This document shows, in pieces, positions 18,012 through 25,102 of a stretch of DNA of 64,000 nt. Location: assembly GCF_000615285.1 (NCBI RefSeq), contig NZ_BALU01000001.1, forward strand, positions 164,446-228,445, read 5' to 3'. The translations under genes were made by a program, and so were the position numbers. Source of the DNA: Lactobacillus kitasatonis DSM 16761 = JCM 1039. GTDB taxonomy: Bacteria > Bacillota > Bacilli > Lactobacillales > Lactobacillaceae. How positions within the stretch are numbered: position 1 is the stretch's first letter; each line of letters starts with the position of its first letter. Below the pieces are notes generated by a model. The model was not told where the DNA came from. It did no database searches and was given only the letters and a program-made list of their open reading frames with translations.

Positions 18012-18740
18012 TTAACGGACAGTTTCTAAACAATATGATTTTTTATGGCAGTTTGGACAGCGCAATCTTCTAGTATGTGGCGTGTGTGCCGCAAACATAA
18101 ACGTCTTTAGTTCTGGAACAAATTTGTAATCGCAATTAGGACAAATATATGCCACTTTTTGATAGTAAATTTTAAGTAGCACAACTGACATTGCAATTAA
18201 AATTGCTACTAAAACAGTCACCGAAATATAGACTGCAGTGTTCATTTTATTGATGATAAAGTATGCGATAAATGCCATCCCCATTAATTCAACAGCGATT
18301 TCTACCGCTGACAGCTTCCACACTGACCGTGTTACTTCTTTATATCTAGTTTCATTATTCATAATCTTCGTAATGTCAGTAACTTCCGCAATATTATTTG
18401 GTTTGCTTAAAACTTTTTGAAGTTGAACAATTTTCTTATTTTGTTCTTCCAGTTTTTGTGTTTCTGCTTTATTTCTTTTTAGCTGATCTTCAAGCAAAAG
18501 ATCGATCAACTTATCACCATTTTTATCCTCTAATATTTTTTGAATATCTTTTAATGAAAAGCCTAATTCTTTTAAAAAGATAATCAGTTTTAATTGCTTT
18601 ACCTGCTTAGCAGAATATAAGCGATAGCCACTTTCACTTACTCTGCTAGGTTTTACCAAACCTTTTTGATCATAATAGCGAATGGTTCTAGTGGTTATGT
18701 TCAACTTCTTTGCTAAATCTCCGATTGTATATTCTGACAT
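18012..18740 (-). CDS. Membrane-anchored MerR-family regulator with C-terminal zinc ribbon
   Basis: A 242-residue protein in three parts. Residues 1-70 are a MerR DNA-binding domain (YTIGDLAKKLNITTRTIRYYDQKGLVKPSR...GYRLYSAKQVKQL). About 75-120 is a coiled coil ending in a KIVQLQKVL stretch. Two hydrophobic helices (about 145-195) follow, then a cytosolic tail with two CPNC knuckles (YICPNCDYKF and RLRCPNCHKKSYC), a four- or five-Cys zinc ribbon. MerR proteins normally have a soluble effector domain, so the membrane anchor plus zinc ribbon is unusual. The promoter has the 19-bp spacer of MerR-controlled genes, so it is probably autoregulated. Confidence 0.8.
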   Translation of the reverse strand: MSEYTIGDLAKKLNITTRTIRYYDQKGLVKPSRVSESGYRLYSAKQVKQLKLIIFLKELGFSLKDIQKILEDKNGDKLIDLLLEDQLKRNKAETQKLEEQNKKIVQLQKVLSKPNNIAEVTDITKIMNNETRYKEVTRSVWKLSAVEIAVELMGMAFIAYFIINKMNTAVYISVTVLVAILIAMSVVLLKIYYQKVAYICPNCDYKFVPELKTFMFAAHTPHTRRLRCPNCHKKSYCLETVR

Positions 18741-18762
18741 TACTTTCTCACCTCACAACTTA

Positions 18763-18793
18763 AATATACGGGTTTACGCTACGTCAGAGTCAA
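18763..18793 (-). promoter_or_regulatory. MerR-type promoter with 19-bp spacer
   Basis: On the minus strand: TTGACT (18788-18793), exactly 19 bp, TATATT (18763-18768). The over-long spacer with a GACGTAGCGT dyad core is the hallmark of promoters untwisted by MerR-family activators. Confidence 0.75.
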
Positions 18794-18851
18794 GAATAAG
18801 CTAAATTTTCCTGAAAAAACTTCAAAAAGCAAATATTTTACTCTTTTCCTA

Positions 18852-18898
18852 TTGAAATTATTAACGTTAACTGTATAATTTTAAGTGAATGTTCACTT
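18852..18898 (+). promoter_or_regulatory. Promoter and dyad operator of purine permease 2
   Basis: TTGAAA (18852-18857), 16 bp, TATAAT (18874-18879), then the perfect dyad AAGTGAA-TG-TTCACTT (18883-18898) at the expected transcription start. A repressor bound there would block initiation; identity unknown. Confidence 0.6.
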
Positions 18899-18920
18899 TA
18901 TACAAATTTCGGAGGACTAA

Positions 18921-20228
18921 ATGAACGCAATCAGTAATTTCTTTCATTTAAAGGAGAACAATACCTCCTTTAAGACCGAGCTTTTAGCCGGTTTGACTAC
19001 TTTCGTAAGTATGTCATACATTCTTTTCGTTAACCCAAACGTTTTGGGCGCTAGTGGTATGGATAAAGGTGCATTGTTCACCGTTACTGCATTATCTGCA
19101 GCATTCACCTGTATCGTGATGGGACTTGTTGCCAACTATCCAATCGCTTCAGCTCCAACGTTAGGTTTGAACGCATTCTTCACTTACACAGTTTGTCTTG
19201 GCATGCACGTTAAATGGCAAACAGCTTTAGCTGCCGTTTTTGTTGCATCAATTCTTTTCATTTTACTAACTGTCTTTAAAGTTCGTGAGATGATTATTGA
19301 TGCGATACCGGCAGACATTAAATATGCTATTTCTGCCGGTATCGGTTTATTCATCGCCTTCATCGGTCTTCAAGGTGGTAAGTTAATTCAAAACAGTGAC
19401 TCAACTTTGGTTACTATCGGTAGCCTTAACAATCCAACTGTTTGGATCACTATTTTCGGTTTATTCATTACTATCTTCTTGATGATTGCCCGTGTACCGG
19501 GTGCCATCTTCATCGGTATGATTATATCTGCTGTCTTCGGTGTCGTTATTGGTCAAATTCCAATGCCTAAAGGTATCGTTTCATCTGTTCCAAGTATCGC
19601 CCCAACCTTTGGTCAAGCAATCTTCCATATCGGTGACATCAACACCGTTCAAATGTGGGTAGTTGTCTTCACCTTCTTGCTTGTTACCTTCTTCGATACC
19701 ACTGGTACCTTGATCGGTTTGGTTCAACAAGCTGGTTTGATGAAAGACAACAAGATGCCACGTGCCGGTGAAGCTTTAGCTGCCGACTCATCTGGTATGC
19801 TTGTTGGTTCAGTTCTTGGTACTTCACCAGTTGGTGCATTTGTGGAATCAAGTTCTGGTATTGCCGTTGGTGGTAGAACCGGTTTAACCGCAGTTTGGGT
19901 AGGTATCTTCTTCCTCATTTCTACAATCTTTAGTCCAATCTTAAGTGTCTTTACCACTCAAGTAACTGCTCCTGCCTTAATCATTGTTGGTGTACTGATG
20001 GCCGAAAACTTGGCTAACGTACATTGGACCAACCTCGAAATCGCCATTCCATGTTTCCTTATTGCCATCGGAATGCCTCTTACATACTCTATCTCAGACG
20101 GTTTAGGTTGGGGAATTATCGTTTACCCAATTTCAATGATCGCAGCCAAGCGTTTCAAAGAGATTACGCCAATGATGTGGATTCTATTTGTAGTATTCGT
20201 TATCTATTACATTGTTTTAAATGTCTAG
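18921..20228 (+). CDS. AzgA/PbuG-type purine permease, paralogue 2
   Basis: 435-residue, about 12-segment NCS2/AzgA transporter, very similar to the paralogue at 11186 (shared VSMSYILFVNPNVLGASGM, TFFDTTGTLIGLVQQAG, VESSSGIAVGGRTGLTA). CGGAGG precedes the ATG. It is controlled by its own promoter with a 16-bp dyad and no visible riboswitch. Substrate among purine bases cannot be assigned from sequence. Ends in a terminator directly followed by a Noc-like site. Confidence 0.88.
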   Translation: MNAISNFFHLKENNTSFKTELLAGLTTFVSMSYILFVNPNVLGASGMDKGALFTVTALSAAFTCIVMGLVANYPIASAPTLGLNAFFTYTVCLGMHVKWQTALAAVFVASILFILLTVFKVREMIIDAIPADIKYAISAGIGLFIAFIGLQGGKLIQNSDSTLVTIGSLNNPTVWITIFGLFITIFLMIARVPGAIFIGMIISAVFGVVIGQIPMPKGIVSSVPSIAPTFGQAIFHIGDINTVQMWVVVFTFLLVTFFDTTGTLIGLVQQAGLMKDNKMPRAGEALAADSSGMLVGSVLGTSPVGAFVESSSGIAVGGRTGLTAVWVGIFFLISTIFSPILSVFTTQVTAPALIIVGVLMAENLANVHWTNLEIAIPCFLIAIGMPLTYSISDGLGWGIIVYPISMIAAKRFKEITPMMWILFVVFVIYYIVLNV

Positions 20229-20259
20229 CTAATTTCACTAGTAAAATACCTCTTTCAAA

Positions 20260-20288
20260 AACAAGTAGTTAACAGCTACTTGTTTTTT
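20260..20288 (+). terminator. Terminator of purine permease 2
   Basis: AACAAGTAG pairs with CTACTTGTT and is followed by TTTTT. Confidence 0.85.
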
Positions 20289-20302
20289 ATTTCTCAGGAA
20301 AT
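20289..20302. other. Noc-like site
   Basis: ATTTCTCAGGAAAT, two differences from ATTTCCCGGGAAAT, immediately behind a terminator. Confidence 0.4.
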
Positions 20303-20375
20303 AACTATAATACATCTCCTCCCAACCCCAATTTGCTTATCTACTAGATTTCTGCTAGAATACTTAACAATCAAT

Positions 20376-20444
20376 ATATCTATATATCGTCGAGATAAGG
20401 TCGACAGTGTCTACCCTGAACCATAAATTCAGGACTATAGGTAT
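20376..20444 (+). promoter_or_regulatory. Purine riboswitch aptamer, guanine class
   Basis: P1 is ATATCTATA (20376-20384) with TATAGGTAT (20436-20444). P2 is GTCGA/TCGAC with loop GATAAGG. J2/3 is AGTGTCTA, P3 is CCTGAA/TTCAGG with loop CCATAAA, and J3/1 is ACTAT. The discriminating base in J3/1 (position 74 in xpt numbering) is C at 20435, which specifies guanine/hypoxanthine rather than adenine. With the terminator at 20464 it should shut off the permease when guanine is plentiful. Confidence 0.93.
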
Positions 20445-20463
20445 TAGACGTCACAAATCGTTT

Positions 20464-20510
20464 AAAGGACATCTTTTACCCATAGTTGGTGGGTAACTGG
20501 GTCCTTTTTT
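20464..20510 (+). terminator. Riboswitch expression-platform terminator
   Basis: AAAGGAC pairs with GTCCTTT, with an inner TTACCCA/TGGGTAA stem, then a T-run. It lies between the aptamer and the permease start. Confidence 0.85.
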
Positions 20511-20529
20511 CATTTGTTTTGGAGGAAAA

Positions 20530-21840
20530 ATGCAGACATTAGATAAAGTCTTTCATTTACAGGATGCTCATACCACTGTTAAGCGCGAGTTAATCGCTGC
20601 ATTAACTACGTTTGTTAGTCTCTCCTACATCCTATTTGTTAACCCTAACATTTTGCACGCAGCTGGTATTCCAAAAGGTGCAGCCTTTACTGTTACCGCA
20701 GTAGCAACTGCAATTGGTTGTTTCTTGATGGGTTTTATTGCTAATTATCCTATTGCGTTAGCCCCAACCTTGGGTAGTGGTGCCTTCTTTGCATACAACG
20801 TATGTGTCGGAATGCATATTTCCTGGGAAACAGCTTTAGCTGCTGTACTTGTTGCTTCAATCTTGTTCATCTTAATCACTGTTTTCAAATTACGTGAAAT
20901 GGTGGTTAATGCAATTCCACAAGATATGAAATATGCCATTTCAGCTGGTATTGGTTTATTCATTGCCTTTATCGGTTTGAAAAATGGTCAATTAATCGTC
21001 AACAGTGACTCAACTTTAGTTACATTAGGTAAATTCAGCAATCCTGCTGTTTGGATTACTTTATTCGGTTTAGTTTTAACCGTTGTCTTAATGTGTTTAA
21101 ACGTACCTGGTTCAATCTTTATCGGTATGATTGTTACTGCTATCTTTGGTATGATCATCGGTCAAATTCCATTGCCACATGCTATTGTTTCAGGTGCACC
21201 AGGTATTGCACCAACATTTGGTCAAGCTGTTTTCCACTTGAAGGATATTAATACCGCACAACTTTGGATGGTTGTTTTGACCTTCTTACTTGTTACTTTC
21301 TTTGATACTGCTGGTACTTTGATCGGTATGACTGAACAAGCCGGTATGGTTGATAAAGATGGTAAGATTCCACGAATCGGTCGTGCCTTTTTAGCTGACT
21401 CAACTGCCATGGTTGAAGGTGCTGTCTTTGGTACTGCTCCACTTGGTACTTCAGTAGAATCTAGTGCCGGTATCGCAATGGGCGGTAGAACTGGTTTAAC
21501 TGCGATCTTTGTTGGTATTTTCTTTATCATCAGTATGATCTTCAGTCCACTTCTTTCCGTTATTCCTACTGCCGTAACAGCTCCGGCTTTGATCATTGTT
21601 GGTGTCTTGATGGCAAGCAACTTGAGAAAGATCGATTGGGACAAGTTCGAAATTGCTTTCCCAGCATTTTTGACAGTTGTAGGGATGCCATTAACTTACA
21701 GTATTTCAGATGGTTTGGCTTTAGGATTGATCGCTTACCCTATCACTATGATCGCTTCTAAGCGTGCTAAGGAAGTTACTCCGATGATGTACATCTTATT
21801 CGTGGTATTCATCATCTTCTTCCTGGTTACTAATTTATAA
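20530..21840 (+). CDS. pbuG: Guanine/hypoxanthine permease (AzgA/PbuG type), paralogue 3
   Basis: 436-residue NCS2/AzgA permease with about 12 membrane segments. TTFVSLSYILFVNPNILHAAG, TFFDTAGTLIGMTEQAG and SVESSAGIAMGGRTGL align with the other two copies. The preceding guanine-class riboswitch makes guanine or hypoxanthine the best guess for its substrate. TGGAGG stands 7 bases before the ATG. It differs most in the N-terminal third from the other two, which suggests different substrate or affinity. Confidence 0.88.
   Translation: MQTLDKVFHLQDAHTTVKRELIAALTTFVSLSYILFVNPNILHAAGIPKGAAFTVTAVATAIGCFLMGFIANYPIALAPTLGSGAFFAYNVCVGMHISWETALAAVLVASILFILITVFKLREMVVNAIPQDMKYAISAGIGLFIAFIGLKNGQLIVNSDSTLVTLGKFSNPAVWITLFGLVLTVVLMCLNVPGSIFIGMIVTAIFGMIIGQIPLPHAIVSGAPGIAPTFGQAVFHLKDINTAQLWMVVLTFLLVTFFDTAGTLIGMTEQAGMVDKDGKIPRIGRAFLADSTAMVEGAVFGTAPLGTSVESSAGIAMGGRTGLTAIFVGIFFIISMIFSPLLSVIPTAVTAPALIIVGVLMASNLRKIDWDKFEIAFPAFLTVVGMPLTYSISDGLALGLIAYPITMIASKRAKEVTPMMYILFVVFIIFFLVTNL
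20818..20831. other. Noc-like site
   Basis: ATTTCCTGGGAAAC inside the purine permease 3 gene, two differences from ATTTCCCGGGAAAT. Confidence 0.3.
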
Positions 21841-21844
21841 AACA

Positions 21845-21872
21845 AAAGAGATCCGTATGGGTCTCTTTTATT
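21845..21872 (+). terminator. Terminator of purine permease 3
   Basis: AAAGAGATCC pairs with GGGTCTCTTT around GTAT and is followed by T's. Confidence 0.85.
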
Positions 21873-21893
21873 TTGCCTTTTTTAAATTTTTTG

Positions 21894-21922
21894 TTGACAA
21901 ATTATTTCCTAGACTATATTAT
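21894..21922 (+). promoter_or_regulatory. Promoter of the T-box leader
   Basis: TTGACA, 17 bp, TATTAT (21917-21922), about 30-40 bases before the T-box stem I. Confidence 0.75.
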
Positions 21923-21939
21923 GATAGCAACATTAAAAG

Positions 21940-22206
21940 CAAATTAAGCAATGACAAGGAAAGTAAAAAATAAAACTTTCTACAGAGAGTTTCTAGTTTG
22001 GTGAGAAGAAATGTCTGTTTTTATTTTTGAAAATGGCCTTCGAGCATGAACCTGCGATATTTAGCAGATTCAGGGTCCGCCCTCTATCGCGGTAGTGTAT
22101 CGCCTTTTGGGCTGTACATGAACCGAGGTGGAACTTCCATAAAGAATAGGTGGTACCGCGTGATAAACGCCCTATTAGATCGACATGATCTAGTAAGGCG
22201 TTTTTT
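21940..22206 (+). promoter_or_regulatory. T-box leader, specifier read as AAT (Asn)
   Basis: tRNA-sensing leader. Stem I has CAGAGAGTTTCTAG (distal AG bulge). A specifier loop shows AGTA on the 5' side (21962-21965) and GAA on the 3' side (22029-22031), the loop-E arrangement of known T-boxes, below an AAAAATAAAAC/GTTTTTATTTTT helix. The triplet after GAA is AAT (22032-22034) followed by G, giving Asn; a shift of one base would give ATG (Met). The T-box bulge sequence AGGTGGTACCGCG is at 22147-22160. The terminator uses AACGCC...GATCT arms (22166-22206). Uncharged tRNA should switch on the downstream binding-protein gene. Confidence 0.9.
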
Positions 22207-22207
22207 C
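22166..22207 (+). terminator. T-box terminator
   Basis: AACGCC and GGCGTT with an inner TTAGATC/GATCTAG helix, followed by TTTTTTC. The T-box bulge competes with it to form the antiterminator. Confidence 0.88.
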
Positions 22208-22250
22208 TTTTTCATTGCTTAATTTTCGTCTATCGTAAAGGAGTTTAGCA

Positions 22251-23879
22251 ATGAAAATATCAAAGAAGATTTTAGCAACAGGTACAATTATCGTTTCAGC
22301 ATTAGCTCTTGCAGCTTGTGGTAATCAATCAGCTTCACAAAAGAAAAAGCAAGTTTTAAATTGGTCAGAAACCACCCAGTTATCAACTCAGGATCCATCT
22401 TTAGCTACTGACACTACTAGTTTTCAAGCCCTATTAAACACTGGTGATGGCCTTTACCGTTTAGATAAAAACAACAAGCCTAAACTATCTTTAGCCAAAT
22501 CTGTTAAGATCTCTAAAGGCGGCAGAGTTTATGATTTCGTTTTACGTAAAAATTCTAAGTGGTCAAACGGCGATCCTCTTACTGCTAAAGATTTCGTTTA
22601 TTCTTACCAAAGAACTGTCAACCCAGCTACCAAATCGCAAATGGCTTTCTACCTCTACCAAATTAAGAATGCTCAAGCAATCAACAGTGGCAAGAAGCAG
22701 CCATCTACTCTTGGGGTAACCGCACCTTCTAAATATCATTTGCGTATAGAGCTCACTCGCCCACTCAGTTACTTCAAGAATTTACTTGCTTGGCCACTAT
22801 TCTTCCCACAAAACCAAAAAGTAGTTCAAAAGTACGGCAAACTTTACGGCACACAAGCTAAGTACACCGTTTCTTCTGGTCCCTTCATTTTAACTAAATG
22901 GACCGGCAATAATAAGACTTGGACTTTAGTCAAAAATAAGAATTACTGGGATACAAAAGACGTTAAATTAAGTAAAGTTAACGAACAAGTTAGTGAATCA
23001 ACTACCACTAGCTACAACCTTTTCCAAGCCGGAAAAGCTGACGAAACAGGCTTAACCGGTCAACAAGTAGCTTCCAACAAGAATAAGTCCGGCTATCACG
23101 CTAGACTTTCTTCAGCTATTCGCCGTCTTGAATTAAACCAAAACAAGGTTAAGGCATTTAAGAATTTGAAAATTAGACAAGCATTCTCATATGCAATCAA
23201 CCGTCAGCAATTGGCTAACAACATTTTGAAAGACGGTTCTATTCCAGCTAAGGGCTTTGTTCCATCAGGCATGGGTACCAATCCAAAAACTGGCGCTCAG
23301 TTTGAAGATGATGCCTACGTAAAGAGCGATGTAAGTTATGACTTACAGAAGGCAAAATCATTATTGAAACAAGGCTATAAAGAAACTGGAACCAAGTCTA
23401 TCAATGTCACCTTATTAGCTAGTGATGACGATACTTCAAAGCAAACTGCCGAATTCTTACAAAGCCAATTAGATCGTTTGCCTAACGTCAATATTTCAGT
23501 GCAAAGTATTCCATTTACTCAATTGATTTCTCGTCAAACTGCAGGAAACTACGAAATCACCTTAAAGAATTGGCAAGCTGTTTTCGGCGATCCAATCAAC
23601 TTCTTAGATGTTTTCCAAAAAGGATCAAGCTACCTTAACAACGGTTGGAACAACAATCAATTTAACAAATTGTTAGATCAATCTGAAAATGTCTACGGTA
23701 ATAATCCTGTTAAACGTTGGAGCAGATTAGTAGCCGCTGAAAAGATCTTAATGAAAGATCAAGGTACCATTCCATTAGTTCAAGTAGCCCACCCTCAACT
23801 TCTTAAAACTGATGTTAAGAATGTATCCTTTAATCCGACCGGTGTACCATATGACTTTAAGAACGTTTATTTAGGCTAA
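22251..23879 (+). CDS. Peptide-binding lipoprotein (OppA/SBP_bac_5 family)
   Basis: Extracytoplasmic solute-binding protein of a peptide ABC importer, 542 residues. A lipoprotein signal peptide ends in the lipobox LALAACG (Cys about residue 23). SBP_bac_5 features include SNGDPLTAKDFVYSYQRTVNP (about 110) and IRQAFSYAINRQQLANNIL (about 310). No opp permease or ATPase gene is nearby, so it must feed a transporter encoded elsewhere. The T-box leader ties its production to shortage of one amino acid (Asn as read), meaning it helps supply that residue from peptides. AAAGGAG is 9 bases upstream of the ATG. Confidence 0.9.
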   Translation: MKISKKILATGTIIVSALALAACGNQSASQKKKQVLNWSETTQLSTQDPSLATDTTSFQALLNTGDGLYRLDKNNKPKLSLAKSVKISKGGRVYDFVLRKNSKWSNGDPLTAKDFVYSYQRTVNPATKSQMAFYLYQIKNAQAINSGKKQPSTLGVTAPSKYHLRIELTRPLSYFKNLLAWPLFFPQNQKVVQKYGKLYGTQAKYTVSSGPFILTKWTGNNKTWTLVKNKNYWDTKDVKLSKVNEQVSESTTTSYNLFQAGKADETGLTGQQVASNKNKSGYHARLSSAIRRLELNQNKVKAFKNLKIRQAFSYAINRQQLANNILKDGSIPAKGFVPSGMGTNPKTGAQFEDDAYVKSDVSYDLQKAKSLLKQGYKETGTKSINVTLLASDDDTSKQTAEFLQSQLDRLPNVNISVQSIPFTQLISRQTAGNYEITLKNWQAVFGDPINFLDVFQKGSSYLNNGWNNNQFNKLLDQSENVYGNNPVKRWSRLVAAEKILMKDQGTIPLVQVAHPQLLKTDVKNVSFNPTGVPYDFKNVYLG

Positions 23880-23886
23880 TAATCTT

Positions 23887-23913
23887 AAGAAAGACACACG
23901 TCTTTCTTTTTTT
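23887..23913 (+). terminator. Terminator of the peptide-binding protein gene
   Basis: AAGAAAGAC pairs with GTCTTTCTT, with a T-run. Confidence 0.8.
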
Positions 23914-23925
23914 ATAGTTTCAGTG

Positions 23926-23964
23926 TTTACAAATGTAGATTTTGGCTGTATAATTACATTTGTA
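23926..23964 (+). promoter_or_regulatory. copY promoter with two cop boxes
   Basis: TTTACA (23926-23931), 17 bp, TATAAT (23949-23954). TACAAATGTA (23928-23937) overlaps the -35 and TACATTTGTA (23955-23964) lies just after the -10. Both match the CopY operator TACANNTGTA exactly and are reverse complements of each other. CopY bound there should block the whole copper operon until copper displaces its zinc. Confidence 0.9.
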
Positions 23965-23985
23965 AACGATAGAGGGGGGAAAGAA

Positions 23986-24426
23986 ATGGTTAAACTTCAA
24001 GAAAAAGAAAGCACGATTTCCAACAGCGAGTGGGAAGCCATGCGTATCATTTGGACCCTTGAGCCTGTCAGCTCAACCAAGATCATTGAAGAGCTGCAAG
24101 CCAAAAAAGATTGGTCCGAATCGACAATTAAAACTTTATTGCGACGTTTGGTTAAAAAGAACCTGCTGAGCACTAAAAAAGAAGGTAGACACTTCGTTTA
24201 TACAGCTAAGGTTAATCAAACGCAGGTGATGACAGAAGCCGCACAAGAGCTGCTAGACCGCATGTGTGATATGCATAAAGGTGAAGTTCTCTTGCAGCTG
24301 TTAACCGATTCTCCTATTTCAAAAAGTGATTTAGCAAAAATGCAGCAAGTAATTTCTGAAAAAGAAAAAAGTGCCCCTGACATGGTTCCTTGCAACTGTT
24401 TGCCAGATAAAGAGCACGTCTGCTAG
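23986..24426 (+). CDS. copY: Copper-responsive repressor of the CopY/TcrY family
   Basis: 146-residue BlaI/MecI-type winged-helix repressor. N-terminal DNA-binding region (ISNSEWEAMRIIWTLEPVSSTKIIEEL...WSESTIKTLLRRL); C-terminal metal site CNCLPDKEHVC matching the CxCxxxxxxxC zinc/copper motif of CopY. Start set at 23986, behind GGGGGGA; an upstream in-frame start at 23923 lies across the promoter itself. Copper replaces zinc in the Cys cluster and releases the operator. First gene of copY-cupredoxin-cupredoxin-copB. Confidence 0.93.
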   Translation: MVKLQEKESTISNSEWEAMRIIWTLEPVSSTKIIEELQAKKDWSESTIKTLLRRLVKKNLLSTKKEGRHFVYTAKVNQTQVMTEAAQELLDRMCDMHKGEVLLQLLTDSPISKSDLAKMQQVISEKEKSAPDMVPCNCLPDKEHVC

Positions 24427-24437
24427 GAGGAAAAGAT

Positions 24438-24815
24438 ATGGGTATTTCACAAATTATCACTTTGATCGTGGCTATCTTGCTGATCGGCTTCATTCTTTGG
24501 TGGTTCTTCGGTAAACACCAAGAAGCCGTCGGCACAGCCACAGTTGACCAAGGTACGCAAGAAGCAAACATCGTCGTTAAAGGTGGCTACTCCCCTTCAA
24601 CCGTTGTGCTTAAGCAAGGCGTACCTGCCAAAGTAAACTTCGATATGAATGATTCAACAGCATGTTTGTCTCACGTTGTTTTTGAACAACTTGGTGTTGA
24701 TAAGGATTTAACTAAGCAAAAAATTACTACTATTGATATTCCCACTGACAAGAAAGGCACTTATAACTTTGCTTGTGGTATGGATATGTTTCATGGAAAG
24801 GTTGTTGTTAAATAA
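24438..24815 (+). CDS. Membrane-anchored cupredoxin-domain protein
   Basis: 125 residues: one N-terminal membrane helix (about 5-25, IITLIVAILLIGFILWWFFG), then a cupredoxin-like beta-barrel facing outward. Candidate copper ligands are Cys and His in DSTACLSHVVF and the C-terminal NFACGMDMFHGKVVVK. Probably binds copper at the outer membrane face and passes it to or from the CopB ATPase. Overlaps the next gene by one base (TAATG). Takes the place usually held by a CopZ chaperone, which is absent here. Confidence 0.8.
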   Translation: MGISQIITLIVAILLIGFILWWFFGKHQEAVGTATVDQGTQEANIVVKGGYSPSTVVLKQGVPAKVNFDMNDSTACLSHVVFEQLGVDKDLTKQKITTIDIPTDKKGTYNFACGMDMFHGKVVVK

Positions 24816-25102
24816 TGAGTATTTTTTCAAAGAATCAAACTAAAAAAGTTGTCGTAAACGCAAAAAATCATGGTTACAAGCCTGATATTGTTACTTTCAA
24901 GCAAGGCAAGCCTGCTCAATTGAAGTTTATTTCTTCAGACAATATGGGATGTATGAACGAAGTCGTTTCAAAGGACTTAAACTTTGACGAAAAATTAGAC
25001 GGTAAAAAAGAAGTTACTATTGATGTTCCAACCGACAAACCAGGTACTTACAACTACGCTTGCGGAATGGACATGTTCCATGGGAAGGTCGTCGTTAAGT
25101 AA
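24815..25102 (+). CDS. Soluble cupredoxin-domain protein
   Basis: 95-residue cupredoxin-like protein with no signal peptide or membrane segment, so likely cytoplasmic. It is a tandem paralogue of the previous gene: both have the pattern KxGY.P..V..KQG.PA......D...C...V and end in ACGMDMFHGKVVVK. Here the middle Cys lies in SSDNMGCMNEVV, with the neighbouring His replaced by Glu. Translationally coupled to copB by TAATG. Possibly the cytoplasmic copper carrier that replaces CopZ. Confidence 0.78.
   Translation: MSIFSKNQTKKVVVNAKNHGYKPDIVTFKQGKPAQLKFISSDNMGCMNEVVSKDLNFDEKLDGKKEVTIDVPTDKPGTYNYACGMDMFHGKVVVK

Noticed and set aside
21222..21644. 140-residue antisense frame in purine permease 3
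   Set aside because: Antisense to a well-recognised membrane protein, no start signals.
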